From: Smithella sp. | GTDB taxonomy: Bacteria; Desulfobacterota; Syntrophia; Syntrophales; Smithellaceae | NCBI GenBank assembly: GCA_007244375.1 | Contig: SCVW01000004.1 | Coordinates: 1-64,000 of the forward strand | Direction of reading: 5' to 3' | Length of the DNA stretch: 64,000 bases | In this document: one piece after another, positions 11,420-19,724 of the stretch | Layout of the letters: the number at the start of each line of letters is the position of its first letter | Position numbering within the stretch: position 1 is the first letter of the stretch | Notes under the pieces: generated by a model | Databases searched by the model: none | What the model saw: the letters and a program-made list of their open reading frames with translations, nothing else | What the model was told of the DNA's origin: nothing | Translations under genes and position numbers: made by a program

Positions 11420-13447
11420 CTAATCTCCGGTGATCTGCCTAATATTATGATTTATAACGCTTTCCAGATCTTTGGCTTCGTTGTTGAGTTTATTGAGTTC
11501 ATCGTTCATTGCAATCATTTCTTCAATAAACTCTTCCTCGGTTTTGCCGTCTTCTTCTATGACTACCCCTACATAGCGGCCAGGGTTGAGTGAATATTCC
11601 TGCTCTTTGACTTCATCAAGACTTGCCAGTTTGCACAGGCCGGTTACATCTTCATATTGCGCTTCGGGAAAGCGTTCGTGCAGCCAGGCAATATGACCAA
11701 AGAAGTATTCGGTTGCGTTGGCCTCTTTGTGCAAATCTTCGAGCTCGATTTTTAGAGCCTTCAAATCTTTGTTACGATTTAAGTCTTTCTCAATATGCCG
11801 GACTTTTTTGTCCACTTCTTTGAGCAGTTCATGAAGCGATGCAAAAAACGGCGCGATGGTTTCAGCAAGTTTTCTTTGCCCCTTGTTGACTTTGTCGATG
11901 AGGGCGATATCAACTTGCTTTTGATATTCGGTGTAAGCTTTTAGTAATCTATCCGCATCTTTCAACACGGGTGCAAAATCGGGAATATCTTTCCCGTTGT
12001 TTTCTTTTAAAAAGCCGATGACCTTTTTTGATACCGCGTCAAGATTGGGGCGGTTTTCGGTAAGCCTAGCAAAGCCTTTGTTGTAATAGCCATCCACCAA
12101 TTCAACAAACGCTTGGCGATTGCCCCGATGCAGGCGGCTGATGACGGCGATATTCTGAATCTGCTCTTCAGTAAACTCACGGTGCGCGCGGTCAATCTGG
12201 GTGAAAATGTTTCGCGCATCCATAAAGAGAATTTTATCGTCCTGTTTATCTTTGTCGAAAAACCAGAGCGTTGCCGGAAGCGTGACGGTGTAGAACATGT
12301 TCGACGGCAGGGTAAGCATGGCGTAAATCAGATTTTTCTCAATGAGCGTCTTGCGTATGTCCGCTTCACTGTGGCGCGCGTCCGATGCGGAGTTGGCCAT
12401 GACCAGCGCGGCACGGCCTTTCTTTTTAAGTGAAGTGGCAAAAAGATTAATCCATAAATAGTTCGCGTTGGGCACCGTCACGGCACCTTTATCCTTGACC
12501 TTGGCTTTGGTCTTGTTGCGGGGGATGCCGTAGGTATTGAAACGCCTGTCGGTTTCCACTTTGGCCAGATTAACGTCATCTACATTAAACGGCGGATTGG
12601 CCAGCACATAATCGAACTTTTCAAAACTGCCGTGAAGATCTTCATAATAGGTATTGGCCTGCCTTATATCGCCGCGCAAGCCGTTGACAGCGATGTTCAT
12701 CTTGGCGAGCTTGACCGTTTCCAATGTTTTTTCCTGTCCATAGACAAAAAGGCTGGTGTCCTCGCCGGGAGATTTGCGTCCTTCAATGAACTGTGCGGAT
12801 TGCACAAACATGCCGCCTGAACCGCAGGCCGGATCAAAGACTGTGCCGTTATGCGGTTCAATAATCTGCACCATCAAACGAACAACGGAACGCGGGGTGA
12901 AAAACTCTCCGCCGCCTTGTCCTTCGGCCATGGCAAATTTACCAAGAAAGTATTCATAAATCTGCCCGAACATATCACCGGATGCGTTTTTTGGTATATC
13001 GGCAAAGTTTTTCAGAAGTTGCTTGGGAATACCCCGGTACTCAGGTTTGCGGACCAAGCGAAAGTATTCATCCTGCGGCAGCGTGTCTTTGAGTTCCGGT
13101 TTGTATTCCTCGATGAGTTCCATAGCCCTTTTCAAGGCTGGGGCAATCTCTACTTTTTCCGGCAGATTCAACAGATAATCGTAACGTGCTTCCGGCGGCA
13201 AATAGAAGCCGCATTTTTCAATGGCGATTTCATCAATGGGCCGTTCGCGGCGACTGCCTTTCAGTTTTTTAAATTCCTCGTTGATTTCCTGCTCGAACAA
13301 TCCGTATTTGTTGTCCGCGAATTTCAGAAAAATCAAGCCCAGCACAGGTGTGGAATATTCCGATGATTTGAGGTCTGAGTTGGCTCTTAACGTGTCAGCA
13401 GTTTGCCAGAGTGTCGCTTCCAGTTTTTTAAGTTGTTCAGTCGTCAT
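11420..13447 (-). CDS. hsdM: Type I restriction DNA methyltransferase subunit M
   Basis: A 675-residue HsdM, the N6-adenine methyltransferase of the type I complex. The N-terminal HsdM domain (LWQTADTLR, STPVLGLIFLKF) is followed by GGEFFTPRSVVRLM (179-192), the SAM-binding FDPACGSGGMF (204-214) and catalytic NPPF at 284-287. A long C-terminal coiled-coil-like region (about 480-675) probably contacts HsdS. The start is the ATG at 13445-13447. It is the first gene of the operon, with a plausible minus-strand promoter at 13512-13539. Confidence 0.95.
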   Translation of the reverse strand: MTTEQLKKLEATLWQTADTLRANSDLKSSEYSTPVLGLIFLKFADNKYGLFEQEINEEFKKLKGSRRERPIDEIAIEKCGFYLPPEARYDYLLNLPEKVEIAPALKRAMELIEEYKPELKDTLPQDEYFRLVRKPEYRGIPKQLLKNFADIPKNASGDMFGQIYEYFLGKFAMAEGQGGGEFFTPRSVVRLMVQIIEPHNGTVFDPACGSGGMFVQSAQFIEGRKSPGEDTSLFVYGQEKTLETVKLAKMNIAVNGLRGDIRQANTYYEDLHGSFEKFDYVLANPPFNVDDVNLAKVETDRRFNTYGIPRNKTKAKVKDKGAVTVPNANYLWINLFATSLKKKGRAALVMANSASDARHSEADIRKTLIEKNLIYAMLTLPSNMFYTVTLPATLWFFDKDKQDDKILFMDARNIFTQIDRAHREFTEEQIQNIAVISRLHRGNRQAFVELVDGYYNKGFARLTENRPNLDAVSKKVIGFLKENNGKDIPDFAPVLKDADRLLKAYTEYQKQVDIALIDKVNKGQRKLAETIAPFFASLHELLKEVDKKVRHIEKDLNRNKDLKALKIELEDLHKEANATEYFFGHIAWLHERFPEAQYEDVTGLCKLASLDEVKEQEYSLNPGRYVGVVIEEDGKTEEEFIEEMIAMNDELNKLNNEAKDLESVINHNIRQITGD

Positions 13448-13511
13448 TGTTTTATGCAGCTTTCACAAGGTAATTTTTGATTTTAATGCAAATCAGAACT
13501 GGTTGATATGC

Positions 13512-13539
13512 ATCATACAACTTTCAAGAGTCTTTTCAA
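13512..13539 (-). promoter_or_regulatory. Candidate promoter of the hsdM operon
   Basis: On the minus strand TTGAAA (13534-13539) and TATGAT (13512-13517) are separated by 16 bp, about 65 bp upstream of the hsdM ATG. The match to sigma70 consensus is fair. The rest of the 13448-13643 gap shows no gene. Confidence 0.45.
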
Positions 13540-13643
13540 GAATAAAAATTAGACGATTTAAGCAGTTATACTCTTTCGAAAAAGCGATATAAATCATGCT
13601 TTTGAAGGGCTGCTTTATTATGGACTTAAGTATGAAATACTAA

Positions 13644-15509
13644 TCACAAAGATTTTAATCTAATACCCCGGAATAATCGCTTCAATTCTGAACGTTCTCG
13701 TTTTACGCTAGGATACTGCGCCAGTATTTGATTGTAGAAATTGTTCCGGCCAAGGGGTCTGTTCTTGCCATCATCACACCATCTTTTATAAGCTTCCCAT
13801 AGAGTCTGTGGTTCTGTTTCATAATCATCTCCGAATTCGCAACATTCTTCACCAAAAATCAAAAGGGGATTAATGGTTTTCATAAACTGGTCTGTATCTT
13901 CCCCGACAATTTCTCCGATATAGAACCCGTTTCTTCTTAAAAGATCCTGAAGTCCACGAATAGCCCATGTAAATATACCATCAATTTCTTCGATAAGGAG
14001 AGCCTTCATATTGGGTACAATCTCATTTTTCTCGATACGCCTATTAAAAGACAAAACGATCAGCCTTCTCTCCAATCCATAAGACTTGTCAGATATCACC
14101 GGTGCATCATTCATCGATACGCAAAACTTCACAGAAGGCCTGAATTCGAAGACATCTCCAAATTTTCTCTCCGCAGAGAGAGTTTCTCCTGCTACGATAG
14201 CCTTGAAAATATCCATCGTAAGAGGATCTCTAGAACCTGTTTCCGTTGAGAGGTTAACCATTTTGCCTAGAAGGTGCTGAATCTTGAAGCGTTGACATAA
14301 GTCAGATAATGACAGATTAGAAACGTTAGTTTCACCGACCATCGCCTGAAGAACTTCGATTACCGTACTTTTGCCGTTACTGCCAGTGCCGTATAAAAAT
14401 AATGCTTTATGAAATCGATTATCTCCAAGCAGGCAGTAACCGAACCACTGTTGGAGGAGGTAATGCTTCATCATGTAACTTTTTGCATTTTGGGTATCAG
14501 CAAAATCTTCTGGGAAAATATCTTTCAGGAATTCGAACCAGCGAACAGATTCTTTTTGAGGATCGTAATTAACGGGGAGTTGAATGCGGCTGAAATATTT
14601 TGGGTCATGCGGAAGTATTTCACCGGATTTAATATTTATCATTCCGCTAAGACAGTTTATCAACGTGGGATTCTGATCCCATTGCTTTTCGCTTCGGTAT
14701 ATTTGGTCTTCCAGGATTTTTATTACGTTATCCGTCATACGACCTTGAACTTTTTCTTTTAAAGCGCGCGTAATATGTTGTCTAATCAATGAATCAGAAT
14801 ATGGTTTCCAAACACCATTACTATATTTCCAAAACTGCTTTGCGGTATTGGCTAGAGGATGTAAATATTGCTGTAGATATCGAACAAGATAAAGAGGAAC
14901 GAATTCATCACGTCCCATTCGCCCCTTTGTATAAAACTCTCGCCAATCGACTTCGGACGGGGGAGAAATCAATTCATCATTTAGTCCATAAACGGGTTCT
15001 TCTTCATGGGGCAAAATATCAATGATAGTGTCTTCGCTAAATATTCCCGTTCCCGTCGTCCTGGGCGCTGTCCAATTTGGATCATACCCATCACAAAACT
15101 CTGCGATGGGTTTATCGCCGGATATAATTTTTCGAGCCTCTTTCCATGAATGGCCTGAACATGATGAATGGAAGCATTGATAAGTAATAGGTCCATTTAT
15201 CGGTACAACGATAGATGATTGCCATGGACCGTGATCAGAATTAAATAAACACTTTTCGAGTAAATATAAAGTTTTTTTCGAATCCTTCTTTATCCGAAAT
15301 GTTATTCCATAATGTTCCAAATAGGCATCCATTTTAACAGAGCCAAGTTTTGAATTTTCATTGTGAATTCTAAAAGGTTCTGGAATATTCGATGCCGGAT
15401 GATGTTCTTTATCTCTAGCAGATTTATGACATGATAAATTTGCTACTTTACATAAAGCTTCCTTTGGGACAGGTGGTATTTTTTCAAGCGTAATAATTTT
15501 ATTCTGCAT
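13644..15509 (-). CDS. P4/D5-like SF3 helicase (phage/plasmid primase-helicase)
   Basis: A 621-residue protein of the D5/P4 alpha-type family that unwinds DNA for replication of phages, satellites and integrative elements. The SF3 helicase Walker A is YGTGSNGKST (373-382), followed by GKMVNLSTETG (Walker B region) and a sensor stretch (KFCVSMNDAPVI). The D5-N type region precedes it, and a C-terminal helical domain carries LIFGEECCEFGDDYETEP. Its ATG overlaps the upstream primase gene by 11 bp, so primase and helicase are made as two polypeptides. It marks this region as a replicating mobile element. Confidence 0.85.
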   Translation of the reverse strand: MQNKIITLEKIPPVPKEALCKVANLSCHKSARDKEHHPASNIPEPFRIHNENSKLGSVKMDAYLEHYGITFRIKKDSKKTLYLLEKCLFNSDHGPWQSSIVVPINGPITYQCFHSSCSGHSWKEARKIISGDKPIAEFCDGYDPNWTAPRTTGTGIFSEDTIIDILPHEEEPVYGLNDELISPPSEVDWREFYTKGRMGRDEFVPLYLVRYLQQYLHPLANTAKQFWKYSNGVWKPYSDSLIRQHITRALKEKVQGRMTDNVIKILEDQIYRSEKQWDQNPTLINCLSGMINIKSGEILPHDPKYFSRIQLPVNYDPQKESVRWFEFLKDIFPEDFADTQNAKSYMMKHYLLQQWFGYCLLGDNRFHKALFLYGTGSNGKSTVIEVLQAMVGETNVSNLSLSDLCQRFKIQHLLGKMVNLSTETGSRDPLTMDIFKAIVAGETLSAERKFGDVFEFRPSVKFCVSMNDAPVISDKSYGLERRLIVLSFNRRIEKNEIVPNMKALLIEEIDGIFTWAIRGLQDLLRRNGFYIGEIVGEDTDQFMKTINPLLIFGEECCEFGDDYETEPQTLWEAYKRWCDDGKNRPLGRNNFYNQILAQYPSVKRERSELKRLFRGIRLKSL

Positions 15510-16173
15510 ATATGAAGCTCTTTCGATGCGGCCGTTCAGATGTAGAATCGCCTTTCCTGCTCGTTGTCCCGTAATATTTCCATATTCTAGAAGGATTAGT
15601 TACCTTCGAATCAATATCCACGTTGTCATTTTTAAATTTAGCAATTATAGTCTCTAAGACGTTCACAATAAGTTCATGTGTTTCCTGATTATTAGGAAGA
15701 TCAGGAAGGCGATAAAGCAGATGCATTCCATTACCAGAGCAAGCGCGAATACCTCGGGTAAAGCAAAATTCATTTTCCAGCCAAACACTTATTTTGTCTC
15801 CTAGGCATATAGCTTCCTGAGCTTCCTCATCCGTAGCGGAAATGCCGGCAGGTCGAATCGGATCGAGATCAAGAGGAAACCACCGAATGCATGCAATGTC
15901 TGAATCTTGGGTTGTATTCTTGGGAACAATTAAACGATTGACAGCACGGGCCAACAAAGCTGGGTTTACGGGGTTTAGGGTAAAATACACACCGCTTGCG
16001 CCCGCACTATCCAACAAGCCTGCAGCCTTTTCCAAAGCTTCTGCGTTATTGAAGTACCCGGAAATGATGCCCTTTGAAAAGCCTTTCCAGAGCGAACTAT
16101 TACCATTAAGACCTATCGCACGAAGTTCAACAACTTCCTGAGGTCTAAAAAACATATCATAAATTCTTTTCAT
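15499..16173 (-). CDS. Archaeo-eukaryotic-type (AEP/PrimPol-like) primase
   Basis: A 224-residue protein with AEP primase motifs: WFPLDLDP (Asp102 and Asp104, metal-binding DxD), SGNGMHLLYR (146-155, the sxH nucleotide-binding motif with His151) and a third acidic/basic motif VDIDSKVTNPSRIWKYYG. It would synthesise primers for the SF3 helicase encoded immediately downstream, which it overlaps by 11 bp. It overlaps the preceding small gene by 17 bp. The catalytic set is complete, so it looks functional. Confidence 0.8.
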   Translation of the reverse strand: MKRIYDMFFRPQEVVELRAIGLNGNSSLWKGFSKGIISGYFNNAEALEKAAGLLDSAGASGVYFTLNPVNPALLARAVNRLIVPKNTTQDSDIACIRWFPLDLDPIRPAGISATDEEAQEAICLGDKISVWLENEFCFTRGIRACSGNGMHLLYRLPDLPNNQETHELIVNVLETIIAKFKNDNVDIDSKVTNPSRIWKYYGTTSRKGDSTSERPHRKSFIYAE

Positions 16174-16453
16174 AGTTGATACATTCGTCTAATTCTGCTT
16201 TTGCAAAAGCAATATTAATACTACGCATTTGTTCATCAGGAAATATTTTGACGGGGATTATTTTGTTATAATAAGGATTTCTCTTATTACTACACTTACA
16301 TAAACAGTTCGATATTAATCCTTTTCTAAGATTATCGTCAGCGGGGTAACTGTGCCATTGATGACAAAAGGCACAGCACATAATAAAATTATCATCAACG
16401 ATAAAACCGTTATGATAGGATATATCTTCCCATCCAATACTTTCTTTATTCAT
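16157..16453 (-). CDS. Small Cys-rich protein of the mobile element
   Basis: A 98-residue protein that I do not recognise. The start is placed at the ATG at 16451-16453, which has a strong AGGAGG site a few bases upstream; an in-frame extension to 16495 is less likely. It contains CCAFCHQW and CLCKCSN, four or more cysteines that could bind zinc, within a segment resembling a treble-clef or ribbon. It sits between the AlpA-like gene and the primase and overlaps the latter, so it is probably part of the element's replication operon. Confidence 0.6.
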   Translation of the reverse strand: MNKESIGWEDISYHNGFIVDDNFIMCCAFCHQWHSYPADDNLRKGLISNCLCKCSNKRNPYYNKIIPVKIFPDEQMRSINIAFAKAELDECINYEKNL

Positions 16454-16463
16454 AGTTCCTCCT

Positions 16464-16667
16464 TTAATCTGGTTGATCAAGTGTACGAATAACATTATCT
16501 GTTAAAAAATTTTTTACATCTTCGAGTTTGTAGACCACCTTTCTTCCAAACTTATAATATTTGGGGCCTCGTTTTGCTGTGCGCCAATTAGCAAGAGAAC
16601 CGATAGATAAACCTCTGAAAATTTTTATGAGTTCCTCCGGCGTTGCATATTGAGCTTCTCTATCCAT
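16464..16667 (-). CDS. AlpA/excisionase-like helix-turn-helix protein
   Basis: A 67-residue MerR-like DNA-binding protein (YATPEELIKIFRGLSIGSLANW ... GPKYYKFGRKVVYKLEDVKNFL, shown in two parts). The pattern of a short HTH followed by a beta-wing is typical of AlpA, Xis and other element-encoded regulators that control integrase expression or excision. I favour the ATG at 16665-16667 over the one at 16680-16682, because AGGG lies at a usable distance upstream of the former. It is the first gene after tRNA-Arg, as expected for an integrative element. Confidence 0.75.
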   Translation of the reverse strand: MDREAQYATPEELIKIFRGLSIGSLANWRTAKRGPKYYKFGRKVVYKLEDVKNFLTDNVIRTLDQPD

Positions 16668-16710
16668 GGCCTTTTCCCTCATTTGATTTGTCGTTAATGC
16701 TTAAAAACAA

Positions 16711-16742
16711 AAAACCCGGTGGCTTTCCGCCGACCGGGTTTT
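16711..16742. terminator. Strong hairpin terminator
   Basis: AAAACCCGGT (16711-16720) pairs with ACCGGGTTTT (16733-16742), with an inner GGC/GCC pairing, and A- and T-tracts on both sides. It can work on either strand. It would stop transcription of tRNA-Arg (minus strand) before the AlpA-like gene. Confidence 0.8.
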
Positions 16743-16767
16743 AATTACTACAAAAAACTTTTTCACT

Positions 16768-16784
16768 CCGGTTGATCAGACCGG
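16768..16784. repeat. Inverted repeat CCGGT-N7-ACCGG
   Basis: CCGGT at 16768-16772 and ACCGG at 16780-16784 flank TGATCAG, giving a near-perfect palindrome upstream of the AlpA-like gene. It may be an operator or recombination-protein site. Confidence 0.5.
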
Positions 16785-16916
16785 ATCTTTACTTTGTTTA
16801 TTTTAATCATCTCTATCAAAAGATGCAAGTAATTTTTTTAAATGCACGAGATAAACTTTTTGTTCTGATCACAAGAAACTTTCCTCAATATTTATTTTTT
16901 AAAATTTCAATAAAAA

Positions 16917-16936
16917 GGGGAGCTATAGGGGAGCTA
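16917..16936. repeat. Direct repeat GGGGAGCTA x2
   Basis: Two perfect copies of GGGGAGCTA, at 16917-16925 and 16928-16936, have an 11-bp period, one DNA turn. They lie 50 bp from the tRNA 3' end, which fits arm-type or Xis binding sites of an integrative element. Confidence 0.5.
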
Positions 16937-16983
16937 AGAAGAAATTTCGTGTTTATATTAACTTTGTAAGTTGTTGATTTAAC

Positions 16984-17060
16984 TGGTGCCCCTGGCGCGA
17001 GTCGAACGCGCGGCACACGGATTAGGAATCCGTTGCTCTATCCTTCTGAGCTACAGGGGC
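16984..17060 (-). tRNA. tRNA-Arg (anticodon CCT)
   Basis: The minus strand folds as a complete tRNA. The acceptor stem is GCCCCTG/CAGGGGC, the D-arm TAGCTCAGAAGGATAGAGCA, the anticodon arm CGGATTCCTAATCCG with anticodon CCT, and the T-arm GCGCGTTCGACTCGCGC. The CCA end is encoded at 16984-16986. The 3' end faces the island to the left, a classic integration site orientation. Confidence 0.97.
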
Positions 17061-17106
17061 AGCCATGTTATAGAAGTTGTTGCGGTTTAACACGCTTTCT
17101 GAGGAC

Positions 17107-17145
17107 TGTCAATCATCAAGACTTCTCGCTTTGCTCGAAGTGACA
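17107..17145. repeat. Short intergenic palindromic element (TGTCA...TGACA)
   Basis: A 39-bp element whose ends are TGTCA and TGACA, with an inner palindrome CTTCTCG/CGAAG. It resembles the elements at 19644-19715 and 30597-30729. It lies just past the stop of the radical SAM gene and could act as a transcript-end structure. Confidence 0.5.
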
Positions 17146-17146
17146 T

Positions 17147-18598
17147 TTAATTACTTTTTGGTTCGAATTGATTTTTTGCCGACCAAAACGAGGGCAGATG
17201 GCGCAGCAAATACATAAGGCTTTTGCGATGCTGCCAGATGCGCTTGCGGAATTTTTTGCGCCACTCTTTGTTGGAATAAAATCGTTTTACATGTTCATTG
17301 TATAGCTGATCAAGCCTTTCCTTCGAGGCAATGTCTTTAGGAATAAAAACAAAGTTCAGGCAGTTCATCAGCCGCCAGTCTTCATGGAAAGTTCCTTCTT
17401 CCTTTATTGTATTCCAGAGAGGCGCGCCGGGGAATGGCGTGAATTTGGCCATGTTCATATCATCCAGTCCCAGCGAAATGATAAAGTCGGATGTGAGCTT
17501 GATGGACTCTTCCGTTTCACCAGGCAGCCCCATCATAAAAAGTCCTTTGGCCCGTAAACCTGCTTTTTGAATTTTTTGAACAGTATCACGTACAGCATCC
17601 AGTGACACGTCTGATTTATGTCTTCTTAGCATTTCCGGGTCGGCGGATTCTATTCCCAGTGAGACCATGAGGCAACCGGCTTTCTTAAGCATTGCCAGTA
17701 AATCATCATCAGTGTAACCGACGCGCACGGCGCAATTGAAATTAATGCCCAGAGGATAACGGCTGAGTTTTTCACAAAGGCCAACTATTCGCTGACGGTT
17801 GGCGGTAAACAAATCGTCATAAATGTTGATGTGTCGAACGCCGAATTTTTCCCGTAAATGTTTCATGTGTTCATAAATGTAATCGGCGGAATTGTAACGG
17901 AATCCTTTTTTGAAAACTGAACGGTCGCAATAAGAACATTGGTACATGCAGCCACGCGAGGTAATCATTGTTGCGCCGGGCGTGTTGATGTAACTGAACA
18001 GCGGCAGGTGATAATCGCGGGGAAATCCGTTAAGCTTTTCGTAGGCAGGAAATGGCAGAAAATCCAAATCCTGTATTTTCGGCCGGGGATCATTAACTAC
18101 AACATCAGCTTTACGCCACCAGATCAAACCTTTTATTTCAGCGGGATCAATATCCGCGGCAAGTTCGGTCATTGTTATTTCACCTTCGCCGGCAACAAGA
18201 AAATCAAAATCAGGGTAATCCCGTAGAAGTTTGTTTTCTAAAGCAGAAACATGAACTCCGCCGCATACAGTTATCGTGTTGGGAGATTGCCCCTTGATTA
18301 TTTCTGCCAGATCAGCAGCGTCGGGGAATGACGATGTGGTTGCCGAAAATCCAACAATATGCGGTTGATAGGATAAAATCGTTTGCGCCTGTTTTTGTAA
18401 ATTCGCCGGAACGCCGGGTCCGAGGCAATCGTAAACGAAAACATCATGTTTCTTCTGTGTCAGATAGGCGGCAATGGAAAGCAATCCCTGCGGTACCATG
18501 CGGTTGGCGATGTCAGTAATATCGCGCTTGCCGGGAAACCAATTAAATCCCCGTGGATGAACAAGGACGATTCGTTTTTTTTGTTGAACTGAAACCAT
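17147..18598 (-). CDS. B12-binding-type radical SAM protein
   Basis: A 483-residue protein with an N-terminal cobalamin-binding-type Rossmann domain (about 9-150; PHIVGFSATTSSFPDA, TVCGGVHVSA) and a radical SAM core with CMYQCSYC, the [4Fe-4S] ligands Cys217, Cys221 and Cys224. The usual DxHxxG cobalamin motif is not evident, so B12 may bind base-off without His or not at all. Members perform methylations, cyclisations or other radical reactions on lipids and antibiotics. It starts 2 bp after the chain-length-factor gene stop and is the last gene of the polyketide operon, which suggests it tailors that product. The substrate is unknown. Confidence 0.85.
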   Translation of the reverse strand: MVSVQQKKRIVLVHPRGFNWFPGKRDITDIANRMVPQGLLSIAAYLTQKKHDVFVYDCLGPGVPANLQKQAQTILSYQPHIVGFSATTSSFPDAADLAEIIKGQSPNTITVCGGVHVSALENKLLRDYPDFDFLVAGEGEITMTELAADIDPAEIKGLIWWRKADVVVNDPRPKIQDLDFLPFPAYEKLNGFPRDYHLPLFSYINTPGATMITSRGCMYQCSYCDRSVFKKGFRYNSADYIYEHMKHLREKFGVRHINIYDDLFTANRQRIVGLCEKLSRYPLGINFNCAVRVGYTDDDLLAMLKKAGCLMVSLGIESADPEMLRRHKSDVSLDAVRDTVQKIQKAGLRAKGLFMMGLPGETEESIKLTSDFIISLGLDDMNMAKFTPFPGAPLWNTIKEEGTFHEDWRLMNCLNFVFIPKDIASKERLDQLYNEHVKRFYSNKEWRKKFRKRIWQHRKSLMYLLRHLPSFWSAKNQFEPKSN

Positions 18599-18600
18599 AA

Positions 18601-19617
18601 CTATTTTGTTGATGCTACGACAAGCACCTGCTTGCCCGAAGCGTGACAGTTATAATGTACGAAAAGGGCCGATGGTTTTTCCCTAAGCGCCAGGGCTATG
18701 CCAAAAGCAGCCGCCGTTGAGTGAATTCCGCAGCAAGGCAGATAATCTTCAATCGCCCATCCTTTTTGTTTCCAAAGGTCTGTTTCTGTTTTGTTTATGC
18801 GGAATCCGGGCAACAGAATTTTGTTTTTCTCGCGTCCGGAGCCGTCGTTGAGCGGTGAAGCGGACATAATTTCGTCACAACATCTTAAAATGTTGTCGTC
18901 AGGGGAACCATCCTCCGGCGCGGTCTTTCTATTGCTGAAATCCACAGCCAGAATTTCGCCGATATTTTTCCCTTCATCATTTCCCAGCAGCAGCCAGGAA
19001 CTTCCTTCGCCCATAGGCATCTTGCGGGAGTTGCCGCATGTGAGATTTACTCTTTCGCGGTACTCTTCAACAGTGGGTGTAAAAATATCACAGCCGCCGA
19101 CCAAAGCCAGTTCGATCTCACCGCTTTCCAGATAACTTTGCGCCAGCCAGAGAGCCGATTCAAAGGATAATTCTTCCTGAGAGATGGTCAGGACTGTTCC
19201 CGTAACATCACAAATCTTAGCAAGAACAAAGGCGGCGGCATTGCTGACCGAATTGGCAAACTGATTGGGGCTGGGGAATCCGCCGCCATGTTTGAATACT
19301 TCGGTAATAAAGGGCATTATTTCATCAACATTACCTAATCCCGTTGCCATAAATATTCCGGTTTTTTTCCCCTTTAAATAATCGAGTGATACTTTCTGTA
19401 GGCAGGCCAGTCCACCGCAGGCGACCATCTTGATGAATCGTCCGGCGCGACGCATCGGCTGTCCCATTACTTCATTGACCAAGTTGTCGGCGTTAAGCGG
19501 CAGTTCGTTTTCTTCCCAAAGCGCGTCTCGATTAGGCATAAGCGATGGACCGATATAACTTGTCGCAATAACCGGCATGGCTGTTTGTGTTTTAAATTGT
19601 TTGCTGTGTGTGCTCAT
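18601..19617 (-). CDS. Ketosynthase-like chain-length factor (active-site Cys lost)
   Basis: A 338-residue thiolase-fold protein of the beta-ketoacyl synthase family. It keeps the fold signature (GIFMATGLGNVDE, SVSNAAAF, LALVGGCDI) but the usual T-A-C-x-S nucleophile elbow is TISQEELSFES, with Glu149 at the cysteine position. The catalytic HGTGT and GHS motifs are also absent. Such partners heterodimerise with an active ketosynthase and set chain length, as in type II polyketide and aryl polyene systems. It follows the active KS gene (19725-20885) on the same strand and is its likely partner. Confidence 0.8.
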   Translation of the reverse strand: MSTHSKQFKTQTAMPVIATSYIGPSLMPNRDALWEENELPLNADNLVNEVMGQPMRRAGRFIKMVACGGLACLQKVSLDYLKGKKTGIFMATGLGNVDEIMPFITEVFKHGGGFPSPNQFANSVSNAAAFVLAKICDVTGTVLTISQEELSFESALWLAQSYLESGEIELALVGGCDIFTPTVEEYRERVNLTCGNSRKMPMGEGSSWLLLGNDEGKNIGEILAVDFSNRKTAPEDGSPDDNILRCCDEIMSASPLNDGSGREKNKILLPGFRINKTETDLWKQKGWAIEDYLPCCGIHSTAAAFGIALALREKPSALFVHYNCHASGKQVLVVASTK

Positions 19618-19643
19618 GTTTTAGTTAATTCCCGCAAATGGTG

Positions 19644-19715
19644 TGTCATTTCGACCGAAGGGAGAAATCTTATTTTAAGATTGCCACGCCGTCTGAGAGA
19701 CGGCTCGCAATGACA
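19644..19715. repeat. Intergenic element with TGTCATT/AATGACA ends
   Basis: A 72-bp element lies between the KS and chain-length-factor genes. Its ends are TGTCATT (19644-19650) and AATGACA (19709-19715), with an internal hairpin GCCGTCTGAGAGACGGC. It is non-coding and related to the elements at 17107, 30597 and 31838. Confidence 0.6.
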
Positions 19716-19724
19716 TCTCTTATT

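Larger units (their letters stand above)
16668..16983. other. Gene-free stretch between the element and tRNA-Arg
   Basis: About 316 bp with no convincing gene. It holds a strong hairpin terminator (16711-16742), a perfect inverted repeat (16768-16784) and a 9-bp direct repeat (16917-16936). No integrase is encoded here, although this is where an element integrated in the tRNA 3' end usually carries one. Confidence 0.7.
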
